From positions 36,342 to 100,341 of the forward strand of contig NVUQ01000005.1 of assembly GCA_002401955.1 (NCBI GenBank): a DNA stretch of 64,000 nucleotides. The letters run 5' to 3'. The number at the start of each line of letters is the position of its first letter. Position 1 is the stretch's first letter. This stretch comes from Flavobacteriales bacterium. Lineage in GTDB: Bacteria > Bacteroidota > Bacteroidia > Flavobacteriales_E > Vicingaceae. The notes below the pieces were generated by a model, which did not search any database, had not been told where the DNA came from, and worked only from the letters and a program-made list of their open reading frames with translations. The translations under genes were made by a program, and so were the position numbers. Below are positions 1-8,697 of this stretch, piece after piece.

Positions 1-711
1 AATCTGAGAAAAAGAACCGCTACCATTGTTTGAATAAAGTTTTGATATTTCTTGATTAGTACTATTTTGACCAGTAATTAGTAAGTCTTGGTCATTGTCT
101 CCATCTATATCTGCAAACGCTACAGAACCACCAAAAACACCTTCAAATGGAGTACCTGTAGCCTCTGTAAAAGTACCACTTCCATCATTTGTATAAAGCT
201 TGGCAACTTTTGTAGATGAGTTATTCCTTCCTGTAATTAATACATCTTGGTCATTATCACCATCTACATCTGCAAAGGCTATAGAACCAGTATTAACTCC
301 ATCAAATGGAGTTCCTATAACCTCAGTAAAAATGCCACTACCATCATTTGTATAAAGTTTGGCTATTGATTGAAAAGAACTATTCCAACCTGTAATTAAT
401 ACATCCTGGTCGTTATCGCCATCTATATCTGCAAAAGCGATGGAACTTTTAAATACTCCAACAAAAGTTGTGCCTAAAACTTCTGAAAAAGAACCTGTAC
501 CATCATTTGTGTAAAGTTTACTTAGTTTTTGGTTAGAAGCACTGTTTCCTGTAATTAACACATCTTGGTCGTTATCGCCATCTATATCTGCAAAAGCGAT
601 GGAGCTGCTATATACTGCAACAAAATCACTTGGGGTAATTTGAGACCATTGTGCCTTAGCCCCAAAGCCAAATGCTGTAATTGTGATAATACTTAGTAAG
701 ATTCTTTTCAT
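1..711 (-). CDS. FG-GAP/VCBS-repeat secreted protein (N-terminal part, runs off the window)
   Basis: The reading frame is open from an ATG at 709-711 to the window edge, so the C-terminus is missing. The first 21 residues form a signal peptide ending AKAQ, almost identical to that of the next gene on the right. After it come four repeats of about 55-60 residues with the core FADIDGDNDQDVLITG, a calcium-binding FG-GAP/VCBS blade motif typical of secreted beta-propeller adhesins. The shared signal peptide and upstream block suggest it belongs to the same family of T9SS-exported surface proteins as the next two genes. The sorting domain itself cannot be seen. The family call is firm; the ligand is unknown. 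Confidence 0.85.
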   Translation of the reverse strand, partial: MKRILLSIITITAFGFGAKAQWSQITPSDFVAVYSSSIAFADIDGDNDQDVLITGNSASNQKLSKLYTNDGTGSFSEVLGTTFVGVFKSSIAFADIDGDNDQDVLITGWNSSFQSIAKLYTNDGSGIFTEVIGTPFDGVNTGSIAFADVDGDNDQDVLITGRNNSSTKVAKLYTNDGSGTFTEATGTPFEGVFGGSVAFADIDGDNDQDLLITGQNSTNQEISKLYSNNGSGSFSQI

Positions 712-777
712 AGTATTTTGCTTTAAATGAATAATAATTTAAAACTACCCACTACTTTAAGTTTTTACCGAAATAAC

Positions 778-810
778 TTTACGGGGAGCAATTTGAGTTT
801 ACGAACGGTA
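778..810 (-). promoter_or_regulatory. 20-bp-spaced direct repeat, LytTR-like site 1
   Basis: TTTACG occurs at 778-783 and again at 798-803, exactly 20 bp apart. The second copy continues to TTTACGAACGGTA. Its minus-strand reading, ACCGTTCGT, fits the general LytTR half-site pattern [TA][AC][CA]GTTN[AG][TG]. It lies about 70-100 bp before the start codon at 711. Binding is inferred. Confidence 0.45.
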
Positions 811-888
811 AATTTGTACTGTTTAAATCTAAATATTGCAACTTTAATTAGCCTATATTTGGTGGTACAAATGATATCTTTATTCAAT

Positions 889-923
889 AAAAAAGCCGAG
901 CTCCATTTACTGAAGCCAGGCCA
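889..923 (-). terminator. Terminator of the LRR-protein gene
   Basis: Read on the minus strand, an imperfect GC-rich hairpin with arms near GCCTGGCTTC and GAGCTCGGC is followed by a T run. It sits just past the stop at 947 and is repeated after the next two genes. Confidence 0.6.
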
Positions 924-946
924 TTCTTAAAAAAAACTAACTCTAC

Positions 947-2254
947 TTAGTCTTTTATAAAACGACTGTGGGTTAACCCGTTATCAGTTTTTATTTCTAA
1001 AATGTATAATCCTTTAATTAAGTGAGCTACATTAATAGTCGTATTAGTTAATCTCTTAGTTTCAACTATTTTTCCTGTAACATCAATAATTTTAATCGTT
1101 TCTATATTTTCTTCTGTATCTATTGTGATTTGATAAGATGTTGGGTTTGGGTAAATGCTTATGTTTTGAGTTGCTATTTCATTAATACTTGTTGCACAAT
1201 TGGTGCTAAAACTTGCTCCAGCATCAATATTTGTCCAATTCGTTGTACTGTATGAAGCGTCATCTACATTGATGCAGGTTAGGCTAGGATTATTCGTTGC
1301 CTTAAAATTATTACTTATATAGTTAGTGTTATTACCATTTGCTACATCCAATATAACTAGCTGATTGTCATGACAAAGCAATTCTGTCATCATAGCATTC
1401 AGTGTTAAGTCTAGAGTTGTTATCGTGTTTCCATTACAGTATAGAGAGGATAAGTTTGTATTAAGGGAAACGTCAACAGCGGATAATTGATTATCAGCAC
1501 ATAATATTGCCGTCAAACCTGGATTCGACACGGTGCTTATGGTTGACAACTGGTTCTGACCACAAGATAAATATATTAAATCTACATTCGATGTAATATC
1601 CAAAGAGGAGATGCTATTATCTTCACAACCTAACTTTGTCAAAATGGTATTATTTGAAACTGACAAGCTTGATAATAAATTGTTTCCGCAATACAATATA
1701 TCTAATACTGTATTAGATAATAAACCTATCGTTGAGACTTGATTGTTTCTAAAATCTAATTCATCTAGCACATTGTTTGAAGTTACATTAAGACTGGTTA
1801 AAAGGTTGTCTGAACAAACTAATTTGGTCAATAAAGTATTTGTTGAAATATCCAAATTCGTTAATTGATTCCCCCAACATAATAATTGAGTGAGCGCGGT
1901 ATTGGTTGACACGTTTAAACTCGTTAATTGGTTTGATTGACACGCTAACACTACCAATGCTGTATTTGAGCTAACATCTAGATTAGTTAGAGAGTTCCCA
2001 CTACAATAAAAACTGAGTACTGATGTGAAAGCTTCTAATCCCGTAAAATCAGTAATGGATAAATTAGGACACCAAATACCCCCTGTAAAAGAAGTTGCTT
2101 CAATTACTTGTATTTCTGAATCACCACTAGTATTAATGGCTGCATTCCCAACCAAATAGGCTTTAAAGTTAGCATCTGGTATGTTTACGTTTTGTGCCTT
2201 AGCCCCAAAGTCAAATGCTGTAATTGTGATAATACTTAGTAAGATTCTTTTCAT
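947..2254 (-). CDS. T9SS-sorted leucine-rich-repeat surface protein
   Basis: The 435-residue protein starts with a signal peptide (about 1-21, ending AKAQ). From about residue 60 to 330 it carries roughly a dozen 20-22-residue leucine-rich repeats of the bacterial LxxLDVSxNTxLxxLxCxxN type. The last 75 residues are a type IX secretion C-terminal sorting domain (ISIYPNPTSYQITI near 363, ending SRFIKD), so the product should be exported and attached to or released from the outer membrane. The sorting-domain DNA is nearly identical to that of the 2492-4462 gene, and the signal peptide matches the 711 gene. The role is probably binding or adhesion; the ligand is not predictable. Confidence 0.88.
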   Translation of the reverse strand: MKRILLSIITITAFDFGAKAQNVNIPDANFKAYLVGNAAINTSGDSEIQVIEATSFTGGIWCPNLSITDFTGLEAFTSVLSFYCSGNSLTNLDVSSNTALVVLACQSNQLTSLNVSTNTALTQLLCWGNQLTNLDISTNTLLTKLVCSDNLLTSLNVTSNNVLDELDFRNNQVSTIGLLSNTVLDILYCGNNLLSSLSVSNNTILTKLGCEDNSISSLDITSNVDLIYLSCGQNQLSTISTVSNPGLTAILCADNQLSAVDVSLNTNLSSLYCNGNTITTLDLTLNAMMTELLCHDNQLVILDVANGNNTNYISNNFKATNNPSLTCINVDDASYSTTNWTNIDAGASFSTNCATSINEIATQNISIYPNPTSYQITIDTEENIETIKIIDVTGKIVETKRLTNTTINVAHLIKGLYILEIKTDNGLTHSRFIKD

Positions 2255-2320
2255 AGTATTTTGCTTTAAATGAATAATAACTTAAAATTAGCGACAACCT
2301 GAATGGTTTACCGAAATAAC

Positions 2321-2353
2321 TTTACGGGGAGCAATTTGAGTTTATGAACGGTA
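2321..2353 (-). promoter_or_regulatory. 20-bp-spaced direct repeat, LytTR-like site 2
   Basis: TTTACG at 2321-2326 and TTTATG at 2341-2346 are 20 bp apart, and the second is followed by AACGGTA. It is placed about 70-100 bp before the start codon at 2254, as in copy 1. Confidence 0.45.
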
Positions 2354-2431
2354 AATTTGTACTGTTTAAATCTAAATATTGTAACTTTAATTATCCGATA
2401 TTTGGTGGCACAAATGATATCTTTATTCAAT

Positions 2432-2466
2432 AAAAAAGCCGAACTCCATTTACTGAAGCTCGGCCT
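2432..2466 (-). terminator. Terminator of the LamG-protein gene
   Basis: On the minus strand GGCCGAGCTTC, an 8-base loop and GAGTTCGGC form a hairpin followed by TTTTTTA, just after the stop codon at 2492. Confidence 0.7.
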
Positions 2467-2491
2467 TTATATGAAAAACAACTAACTCTAC

Positions 2492-4462
2492 TTAGTCTTT
2501 TATAAAACGACTGTGGGTTAACCCGTTATCAGTTTTTATTTCTAAAATGTATAATCCTTTAATTAAGTGAGCCACATTAATAGTCGTATTAGTTAATCTC
2601 TTAGTTTCAACTATTTTTCCTGTAACATCAATAATTTTAATCGTTTCTATATTTTCTTCTGTATCTATTGTGATTTGATAAGATGTTGGGTTTGGGTAAA
2701 CAGAAAAGCTAGTTGCAGCCGTTTGTTCATTTATTCCTGTTGATGTTACCGTAACTGTAGCTGTTTGGGTCATTTGAATGCTCCAAGAAGGACCTCCAGT
2801 ACTACGACAAGGAATTGCTGCTGAGCTAACTACTTTCCAGTCTGTTGCAGGATCCATGTTCGTAAGTGTAGCATCATTGTTACCAAGCTCATCAGTTGCA
2901 GTTAAGCCACTTGTATTATTAAATTTATAAAAAGCTTCTAAACCACTTTCAGTACCTGTTAAACAACTGTACATATTAGCATTAATTTCGGAAGAAGTTC
3001 TTGCAGTACTCCAAATTCTATAATCATCTAACTGACCTTTAAAATATTTAGGTCCCCAGCTTGGTGTAAACGCATTACTTTTAATATATCCTATGTTAAT
3101 TTCAGCACTTGTTGACATTAAAGGTGCAGCATTAGATTGGCTACCTTGAGAAACACCATCATAAAATACTTTTATAGTAGAACCATCAAACACTACAGCC
3201 AAATGGTACCAAACGTTGTTAGGTGGGTCAGGAAATGATGCACCTTGAACTGCCCCTCCATTACCTCTATTATGCACAACAACCATATCATTTGTTCCTT
3301 TTTGCACATATACTTCAATATCACTTCCTACAGCATCTCCAGCAAAAAATATAGGGTAATATGCAGCATTTCCTGGTAGTGGAGATTTTACCCAAGCTTC
3401 TAAACTATAAGAATTGTTGTATTGAAAATTTGTAGGAATAGTAGTAGATAAATAATCATTAGAGCCATCAAAATCTAACCCATTACCAATACCTGTTCCA
3501 CCCGGAATGGCAGCAGACTCAACGATAATCCAGTCTGTTGCAGGATCCATGTTGGTGAGAGTAGCATCGTTAGATCCTACTTCATCAGTTGCAGTTGAAC
3601 CAGTCGCATCATTAAATGTATAAAAAGTTTCTAATCCAGTTTCAGAACCAGTTAAAGAATTATGCATGTTAGCATTAATTTCTGATGATGTTCTTGCTGT
3701 ACTCCATATTCTATAATCGTCTAATTTTCCTGTAAAAGCTGCAGGGTTCCCTCCTCCAGCACTCCAAGGACTACTAAAAATATCTCCAATCGTAATGCTA
3801 GCTCCACTCGTTTGAAGAGGTGTAACATTAGATTGGATACCTTGAGAAACACCATCGTAAAATGCCTCTATGGTAGAACCATTAAAAACTACAGCTAAAT
3901 GATACCAAACGTTGTTAGGTGGATCAGGAAATGTTGCACCTTGAAGTGTCCCTCCATTACCTCTATTATGAGCAACAACTAAGTCGTTAGTATTTTTTTG
4001 CACATAAATCTCAATATCATCGGCTACCGCTGTTCCAACAAAAAATATAGGGGAGTGACCTGTATTTCCTGGGAGTGGTGATTTTACCCAAGCTTCAATA
4101 GTATATGAAGTGTTGTATGGGAAGTTTGTTGGTAAAGAAGCTGTAAGGTAATCATTACTTCCATCAAATTCTAAACCAACACTGTTAGTACTTTCGGTGT
4201 AAATATTAAATGTTTCTGTGGCTGTTAATATTCCTGTGTTAAACGATATATCGTTGCCATTACCAGGAATTGGTCCAGCTATTACTGTATTACTACTGTT
4301 TCTTAAAGAGTAATTTACTCCTTGCTGAGAACCAGTTGTAGAAATTGTACTGCTTTGTGATGCTGTTATTGAAGCAGGTGTTGCAGTTACAGCTACATCT
4401 GTAATTTGAGCATTTATATTAAATGCTGAAATAATTAACATACTTAGTAAAATTTTTTTCAT
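2492..4462 (-). CDS. T9SS-sorted protein with two LamG/concanavalin-like domains
   Basis: The 656-residue protein has a signal peptide (1-18, ending NINA). An Ig-like linker follows, then two LamG-like jelly-roll domains at about 97-260 and 327-500. Each begins with an FDGSNDYL motif and ends with LDDYRIWSTARTSSEI, so the pair arose by internal duplication that is still visible in the DNA. The last 75 residues are the T9SS sorting domain (FSVYPNPTSYQ onwards), almost identical to that of the LRR protein. LamG domains usually bind glycans or proteins, so a cell-surface or secreted binding role is likely. Flanking blocks match those of the neighbouring cassettes. Confidence 0.88.
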   Translation of the reverse strand: MKKILLSMLIISAFNINAQITDVAVTATPASITASQSSTISTTGSQQGVNYSLRNSSNTVIAGPIPGNGNDISFNTGILTATETFNIYTESTNSVGLEFDGSNDYLTASLPTNFPYNTSYTIEAWVKSPLPGNTGHSPIFFVGTAVADDIEIYVQKNTNDLVVAHNRGNGGTLQGATFPDPPNNVWYHLAVVFNGSTIEAFYDGVSQGIQSNVTPLQTSGASITIGDIFSSPWSAGGGNPAAFTGKLDDYRIWSTARTSSEINANMHNSLTGSETGLETFYTFNDATGSTATDEVGSNDATLTNMDPATDWIIVESAAIPGGTGIGNGLDFDGSNDYLSTTIPTNFQYNNSYSLEAWVKSPLPGNAAYYPIFFAGDAVGSDIEVYVQKGTNDMVVVHNRGNGGAVQGASFPDPPNNVWYHLAVVFDGSTIKVFYDGVSQGSQSNAAPLMSTSAEINIGYIKSNAFTPSWGPKYFKGQLDDYRIWSTARTSSEINANMYSCLTGTESGLEAFYKFNNTSGLTATDELGNNDATLTNMDPATDWKVVSSAAIPCRSTGGPSWSIQMTQTATVTVTSTGINEQTAATSFSVYPNPTSYQITIDTEENIETIKIIDVTGKIVETKRLTNTTINVAHLIKGLYILEIKTDNGLTHSRFIKD

Positions 4463-4527
4463 GTTTTTAGTTTTAAATGAATAATAATTTAAAACTACCT
4501 ACTACTTTAAGTTTTTATCGAAATAAC

Positions 4528-4560
4528 TTTACGGGGAGCAATTTGAGTTTACGAACGGTA
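4528..4560 (-). promoter_or_regulatory. 20-bp-spaced direct repeat, LytTR-like site 3
   Basis: TTTACG at 4528-4533 and 4548-4553 are 20 bp apart. The second copy reads TTTACGAACGGTA, identical to site 1. It lies 70-100 bp upstream of the LamG-protein start at 4462. Confidence 0.45.
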
Positions 4561-4638
4561 AATTTGTACTGTTTAAATCTAAATATTGTAACTTTAATTA
4601 GCCGATATTTGGTGGCACAAATGATATCTTTATTCAAT

Positions 4639-4673
4639 AAAAAAGCCGAACTCCATTTACTGAAGCCCGGCCT
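4639..4673 (-). terminator. Terminator after the 4719-6068 gene
   Basis: On the minus strand GGCCGGGCTTC and GAGTTCGGC pair with G-U tolerance and are followed by a T6 run. It is the same terminator as after the two genes to its left. Confidence 0.65.
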
Positions 4674-4718
4674 TTCTTTGAAAAAAAACTAACTCTACTT
4701 AATAATTTGAATTAAATT

Positions 4719-6068
4719 TTATTTGGCATGTTCACATTTTAATTTAAACGGTGCTCCTAAAATTCCATCAAAATAAACTGTTAAATATTTACTACCATCA
4801 TATTCTTGTGCAAAAACTGCATCATGATAGCTACAAAGTCCATCAGGTCTAGTCATTACAATAACTCCTTTAATTGCTCTTGCTGTTTGAATACCACTAA
4901 CTTTATGTCTTCTAATTCCCCAATCAGCACCAGAAAAATATACTCTTGTAAGTGTTTCTTTCCAGCTGTATTTTGCTGCAAAACCCTTAGCAGCTGTTAA
5001 TGCTTGAGCTTCTAATTTAGCATCTACTAAACCTCTTTTTGGAAGTCTTCTGTTGGCGATGTTTTTACTTTCTTTATCAGCTCTTCGCTTATCTTCAGCC
5101 GTTTTAATCTTTTTAGTCCAGGCAGCAACTTTGGAGTCTATTTCTTTTTGCTCACTTTCACTGTTCAATAAACCTCTTACCACTTGTTTGTCCATAGCAT
5201 ACAGGTTGTATTGATCGTATTTTCCCCAAAGCTGTGTTCCTAACGCACCACTTTTGTATCGTGTCCAAATTAATACCCCAGGTTTATCAACATAAATATA
5301 TCTGTGTAAATTAAGACTAGCATCGGTATAAACATCTACTCCAGCAATTTTACTAAATTCAGGCATGTGAATAAAAGTAGTTGTTCCTCCTGCCTTTCTT
5401 AAAATTTTCTTTTCAGCTCCTGCTTCAAACGTTATTTCAATTTCACCGTAAGCTTTCCCTGAAAATTTAACAGGAGTTGCAGCAGAATAAGTTCCATTAC
5501 CTCCTTTAGATGGCCCTGATGATGAAGGTGCTAAAATCTTATTAGATAAATCAATGGCATAAGCTTCTGCTTTTGCTTTAGTCATCGATTTTGCTTTCGA
5601 TGCATCTGAGCTATAAAAGTTACTAAATGCAAACTTACCAAACGGTGCTTTACCTAATTGTTTGTCAGGCATTACCGAAACCCAGCTGTTTTCATCATAT
5701 TCAATTACATAAATACCTGCTGTAGTAAAATATATTTTTTTACTTAACATTTTACTCGGCTCATCTTGATAAGTGTAGGGTGCTCCATTAATGGCGATAA
5801 TCTTTTTGCCATTAAGTTCTCCTTCTTCCGCCTGCACTTTAGTTTTTCCTCTTTCAGCTTCCATTAAATAAAGGGTTGTACCTCCTTTAGTAGTAGAGCC
5901 TGTTGTTGTACTTGTTTTAGCAGGAGTACTAGTTTTAGCAGGAGTACTTGATTTAGCTTTAGCAGCAGCAGCTTTAGCCTTTAGTTTGTCCTTGAAAGAT
6001 TGAGCGTAACAATCATTTACTGTTAGTGATGTTGTTGCAATCAATGTTGCAATAATTAGATTTTTCAT
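4719..6068 (-). CDS. Secreted protein of unknown function
   Basis: The 449-residue protein has a signal peptide (about 1-22, ending DCYAQ). A low-complexity Ala/Lys/Ser/Thr linker at about 28-62 includes STPAKTSTPAKTSTTTG. A mixed beta region follows (YLMEAERGKTKVQAEEGELNG near 68). The C-terminal third is rich in Lys and aromatic residues and has a pair of cysteines (GLCSYHD and KLKCEHAK). No T9SS sorting domain is visible, although the gene shares the intergenic and terminator block with the T9SS cassettes. I do not recognise the family. Periplasmic or outer-membrane location is inferred from the signal peptide. Confidence 0.75.
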   Translation of the reverse strand: MKNLIIATLIATTSLTVNDCYAQSFKDKLKAKAAAAKAKSSTPAKTSTPAKTSTTTGSTTKGGTTLYLMEAERGKTKVQAEEGELNGKKIIAINGAPYTYQDEPSKMLSKKIYFTTAGIYVIEYDENSWVSVMPDKQLGKAPFGKFAFSNFYSSDASKAKSMTKAKAEAYAIDLSNKILAPSSSGPSKGGNGTYSAATPVKFSGKAYGEIEITFEAGAEKKILRKAGGTTTFIHMPEFSKIAGVDVYTDASLNLHRYIYVDKPGVLIWTRYKSGALGTQLWGKYDQYNLYAMDKQVVRGLLNSESEQKEIDSKVAAWTKKIKTAEDKRRADKESKNIANRRLPKRGLVDAKLEAQALTAAKGFAAKYSWKETLTRVYFSGADWGIRRHKVSGIQTARAIKGVIVMTRPDGLCSYHDAVFAQEYDGSKYLTVYFDGILGAPFKLKCEHAK

Positions 6069-6240
6069 ATGTTTTTTTTTAAGTTATTGTATAAAATTAA
6101 ATTTAATAAAAAGCCAATTTACATTGTTGCAAACCAGATTTTTAACGAACTAAAAATACTAAAATATTTTTTTCATAGTTTTTGGTTTAAACTTAGACAT
6201 GTACAAAACTATGTTTGATCTAGGTATAAACACCTTAAAA

Positions 6241-6272
6241 CTTTACGAACAGCCATTTTACTTTAGGAACGG
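6241..6272 (-). promoter_or_regulatory. 20-bp-spaced direct repeat, LytTR-like site 4
   Basis: CTTTACGAACAG (6241-6252) and CTTTAGGAACGG (6261-6272) are 10/12 identical and exactly 20 bp apart, about 170-205 bp before the start codon at 6068. This is the clearest pair outside the lanthipeptide region. The rest of the 6069-6445 gap shows AT-rich sequence and no further gene. Confidence 0.45.
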
Positions 6273-6445
6273 ACAGTTTTGTGTTTTTTAGAATGGGTTT
6301 TACCATATCAATGGTGGGAAATGTTCGTTTAATTTGTTTTTATCTTCTTTGAATGGGGTTTTTATTGATCAACAGACTCTTTAATAGTGGAGGTAATAAT
6401 GTAGTGTCTATATTTATCAATATTAAATGTTCTTTTGATAATACC

Positions 6446-8320
6446 TTAAGCTTCTTTAAACTTCATTTTAAACATAGTGCCAGGTTCTTTTAATCTTTCC
6501 ATTGTTCCATTTAACTGTTCTGTAAAAATTTCAATTAACTCCTGTCCTAAAGAATGTAAATTGTTTTCCTCATTTTTTGACATACCAATACCGTTATCGC
6601 CAATAATCATCTCAAATTCTCTTTTCCCCATCTCTTTTAATTCAAGAACAACTGTTCCTGTGTTTTGTTCATTAAAAGCATATTTAAAAGAGTTGGTCAT
6701 TATTTCATTAATAATCAATCCAAGAGGAACAATAGTTTCAGATTTAAATTTTACGTTTGGAATGCTCAGTTTTAAATCGATGTTATTCTGAAGTTTATGA
6801 GATGCTGCAATTTTTTTAACCAATAGATTGAGATAATCACTAATATCTATCTTAATAAAATCTTTAGACTGATACATGCTTTCATGTATACTCGCCATTG
6901 TAAGTATGCGGTTTTGACATTCTTCAAACATCGATACAATTTTGGTATCATCTATCTTGTTCGATTGAAGCCTTAAAAGACTTCTAATAATTTGCATGTT
7001 ATTTTTTACACGATGGTGAATTTCTTGCATCATATTTTCACGCATTTCTTTCTCTTTCTGTATGATACTTTTTTGTTTAGTAACTACTCGATATCGATAA
7101 AAAATAAAACCTATTGATATCACTAATAGACTAATTCCTAAACAAAGAAGAAGTAGTAATGATTTACCGTTAGAAATTTTTAAGTTCTTAGCCTCAAGTT
7201 GAGCTTTGGAAACAGCTTCACTATGGGCAAGTATTATACTATCTTCAATAACTCTATTGTCATATTTATATTGATATTCTTGCTTAATTATGTCCTCTTT
7301 GCTTTGCTGATTTTTAATACTGTCAGACATTAGCCTATTTAACTGTATCATTTTTAAAGCGTTTTTATAATCACCTTTTTTAGAATATGCTAAGTATAAA
7401 CTTTTAGAAGAAGATTCTATTTGTTTTACAAAACCAGATAACTGGGCTATTTCTAAAGCTATTTTGGCATGTTTTATTGCTTTTTGCTTGTTGTCAAGAG
7501 CTAAGTAAACACTACTAATTGCAATTTCAGTACTAGAGATACCCTCTTTGTCGTTAATTTTCTCAAAGATGATTAAACTTTCATGATGTAATGTTAGTGC
7601 TTTTTTGAATTGCCCTTCTTTCTTATAAACTTTACCTAGTTTGTTCGTAGCACTTGCAAATCCAAGTCTGTTTCGATTATTATATGTTCCATCTGTATTT
7701 TTTATCGTTTTATACAATTCGATGGATTTCTCTAAAAATATTTTAGCAGAATCTAATATTCCTTCACTAAAATAAATGTCTCCTATATTGTCGAGGGTAA
7801 TAGCTAATCCTCTCTTATTATTACTGGCTTTTTTTATAACTAGACTTTTACTATAATACTCAATAGCTTTTTCTAAATCTCCTTGTTCCTTATGTATCAT
7901 TCCTAAATTGTTTAACACAGAGGAGATGCCAGGTTTATATCCTTTTTCTCCTTTGTTATCTATAGAATTTTCATAAAGTGATAATGCAAGTAAATAATAT
8001 TTTGTAGCTTTTTTGTAATCTCCTCTTAAATAGAAAGATGCACCCTGTGTTGTTCTTGCACTTGCCATATTTCTTTTAAGCCCTTTTGATTTGGCGTAGT
8101 TATAATATTTTTCTGCATAATAAAATGCACTATCCGGATTTGAAAACAGGTAAACATCCCAAGCTAATTTATCCAATGCAATCATTCGATTTGCATCTAG
8201 TTCAGATCCATCTTTCCAAATAGCATATAAACTATCACGTTTTTTATCGGTTTCATTAGGCCTGTCCTGTGAAATGGAGAGGATAGGAATTAACAACAAT
8301 AAGAAAAAAAAACACTTCAT
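6446..8320 (-). CDS. TPR-containing sensor histidine kinase (HisKA_2 type)
   Basis: The 624-residue protein has a signal peptide (1-18). Tetratricopeptide repeats span about 60-330, for example the Asn-Leu-Gly/GDLEKAIEYY unit near 135-160. A coiled stretch and one membrane segment lie near 388-408. The kinase follows: EIHHRVKNN at 433-441 supplies the phosphoacceptor histidine (H435 or H436) of the HisKA_2 class, and a HATPase domain has NEIMTNSFKYAF (N box) and GDNGIGM (G1 box). The TPR part should be periplasmic and the kinase cytoplasmic. No response regulator is adjacent, so its partner is elsewhere. Confidence 0.88.
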   Translation of the reverse strand: MKCFFFLLLLIPILSISQDRPNETDKKRDSLYAIWKDGSELDANRMIALDKLAWDVYLFSNPDSAFYYAEKYYNYAKSKGLKRNMASARTTQGASFYLRGDYKKATKYYLLALSLYENSIDNKGEKGYKPGISSVLNNLGMIHKEQGDLEKAIEYYSKSLVIKKASNNKRGLAITLDNIGDIYFSEGILDSAKIFLEKSIELYKTIKNTDGTYNNRNRLGFASATNKLGKVYKKEGQFKKALTLHHESLIIFEKINDKEGISSTEIAISSVYLALDNKQKAIKHAKIALEIAQLSGFVKQIESSSKSLYLAYSKKGDYKNALKMIQLNRLMSDSIKNQQSKEDIIKQEYQYKYDNRVIEDSIILAHSEAVSKAQLEAKNLKISNGKSLLLLLCLGISLLVISIGFIFYRYRVVTKQKSIIQKEKEMRENMMQEIHHRVKNNMQIIRSLLRLQSNKIDDTKIVSMFEECQNRILTMASIHESMYQSKDFIKIDISDYLNLLVKKIAASHKLQNNIDLKLSIPNVKFKSETIVPLGLIINEIMTNSFKYAFNEQNTGTVVLELKEMGKREFEMIIGDNGIGMSKNEENNLHSLGQELIEIFTEQLNGTMERLKEPGTMFKMKFKEA

Positions 8321-8437
8321 AGCATAGGGAGTTTTACCATATATTTTATACGAAAATTTTGCTAAAAAGATTGGTAATATAAAATTATAACTGCTATTAG
8401 CAATGGAAAATCATCTAAAAAGCGAAGTAAAATTATT

Positions 8438-8515
8438 TCTTGAATGGAGAATGAAGAATGAAGAATGAAGAATGGAGAATTAAGAATTATGAGTTAAGAT
8501 TGGAGAATAGAGAAG
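8438..8515. repeat. Purine-rich degenerate 7-mer tract
   Basis: Units close to GAATGAA/GAATGGA are repeated several times and then degrade. It lies in the 8321-8697 gap just before the CTAACCA array. No gene or promoter is apparent. Confidence 0.6.
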
Positions 8516-8534
8516 GGAAAATAATTATTTTTAC

Positions 8535-8668
8535 CTAACCACTAACCACTAACCACTAACCACTAACCACTAACCACTAACCACTAACCACTAACCACTA
8601 ACCACTAACCACTAACCACTAACCACTAACCACTAAACACTAAACACTAAACACTAAACACTAACTAA
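8535..8668. repeat. About 19 copies of the 7-mer CTAACCA
   Basis: A perfect 7-bp tandem array whose last four or so units change to CTAAACA. It lies 30 bp past the end of the HlyD gene and occupies most of the 8321-8697 gap. On the plus strand it lacks G. Length variation by slippage is likely. It has no coding potential. Confidence 0.95.
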
Positions 8669-8697
8669 TCTCCAATCTCAAATATCCAATCTCAAAT

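Larger units (their letters stand above)
712..930. repeat. Intergenic cassette block, copy 1
   Basis: This block of about 215 bp occurs three times (also near 2255-2475 and 4463-4692). It carries the upstream region of the gene on its left and the terminator of the gene on its right. With the neighbouring signal-peptide and sorting-domain codons, near-identity extends over about 650-1156 (copy 1) and 2190-2700 (copy 2). A plus-strand frame beginning MNNNLKLPTT is open in copies 1 and 3 but stopped in copy 2, so the block is unlikely to be coding. Confidence 0.85.
2255..2475. repeat. Intergenic cassette block, copy 2
   Basis: Second copy of the block between surface-protein genes. It differs from copies 1 and 3 mainly at 2281-2306 and carries a stop that closes the plus-strand frame seen in the others. 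The promoter-distal part, the 20-bp direct repeat and the terminator are kept. Confidence 0.85.
4463..4692. repeat. Intergenic cassette block, copy 3
   Basis: Third copy of the block. Here the right-hand neighbour is not a T9SS-domain protein, so only the intergenic part and the terminator are shared, not the sorting-domain codons. Confidence 0.8.

Noticed and set aside
727..930. 67-residue plus-strand frame, repeated at 4477-4692
   Set aside because: It lies in the repeated intergenic block. The second copy of that block has a stop in this frame, and the block carries the upstream region and terminator of the neighbouring genes instead.
8535..8668. Possible CRISPR array
   Set aside because: A 7-bp unit without spacers is a simple tandem repeat.
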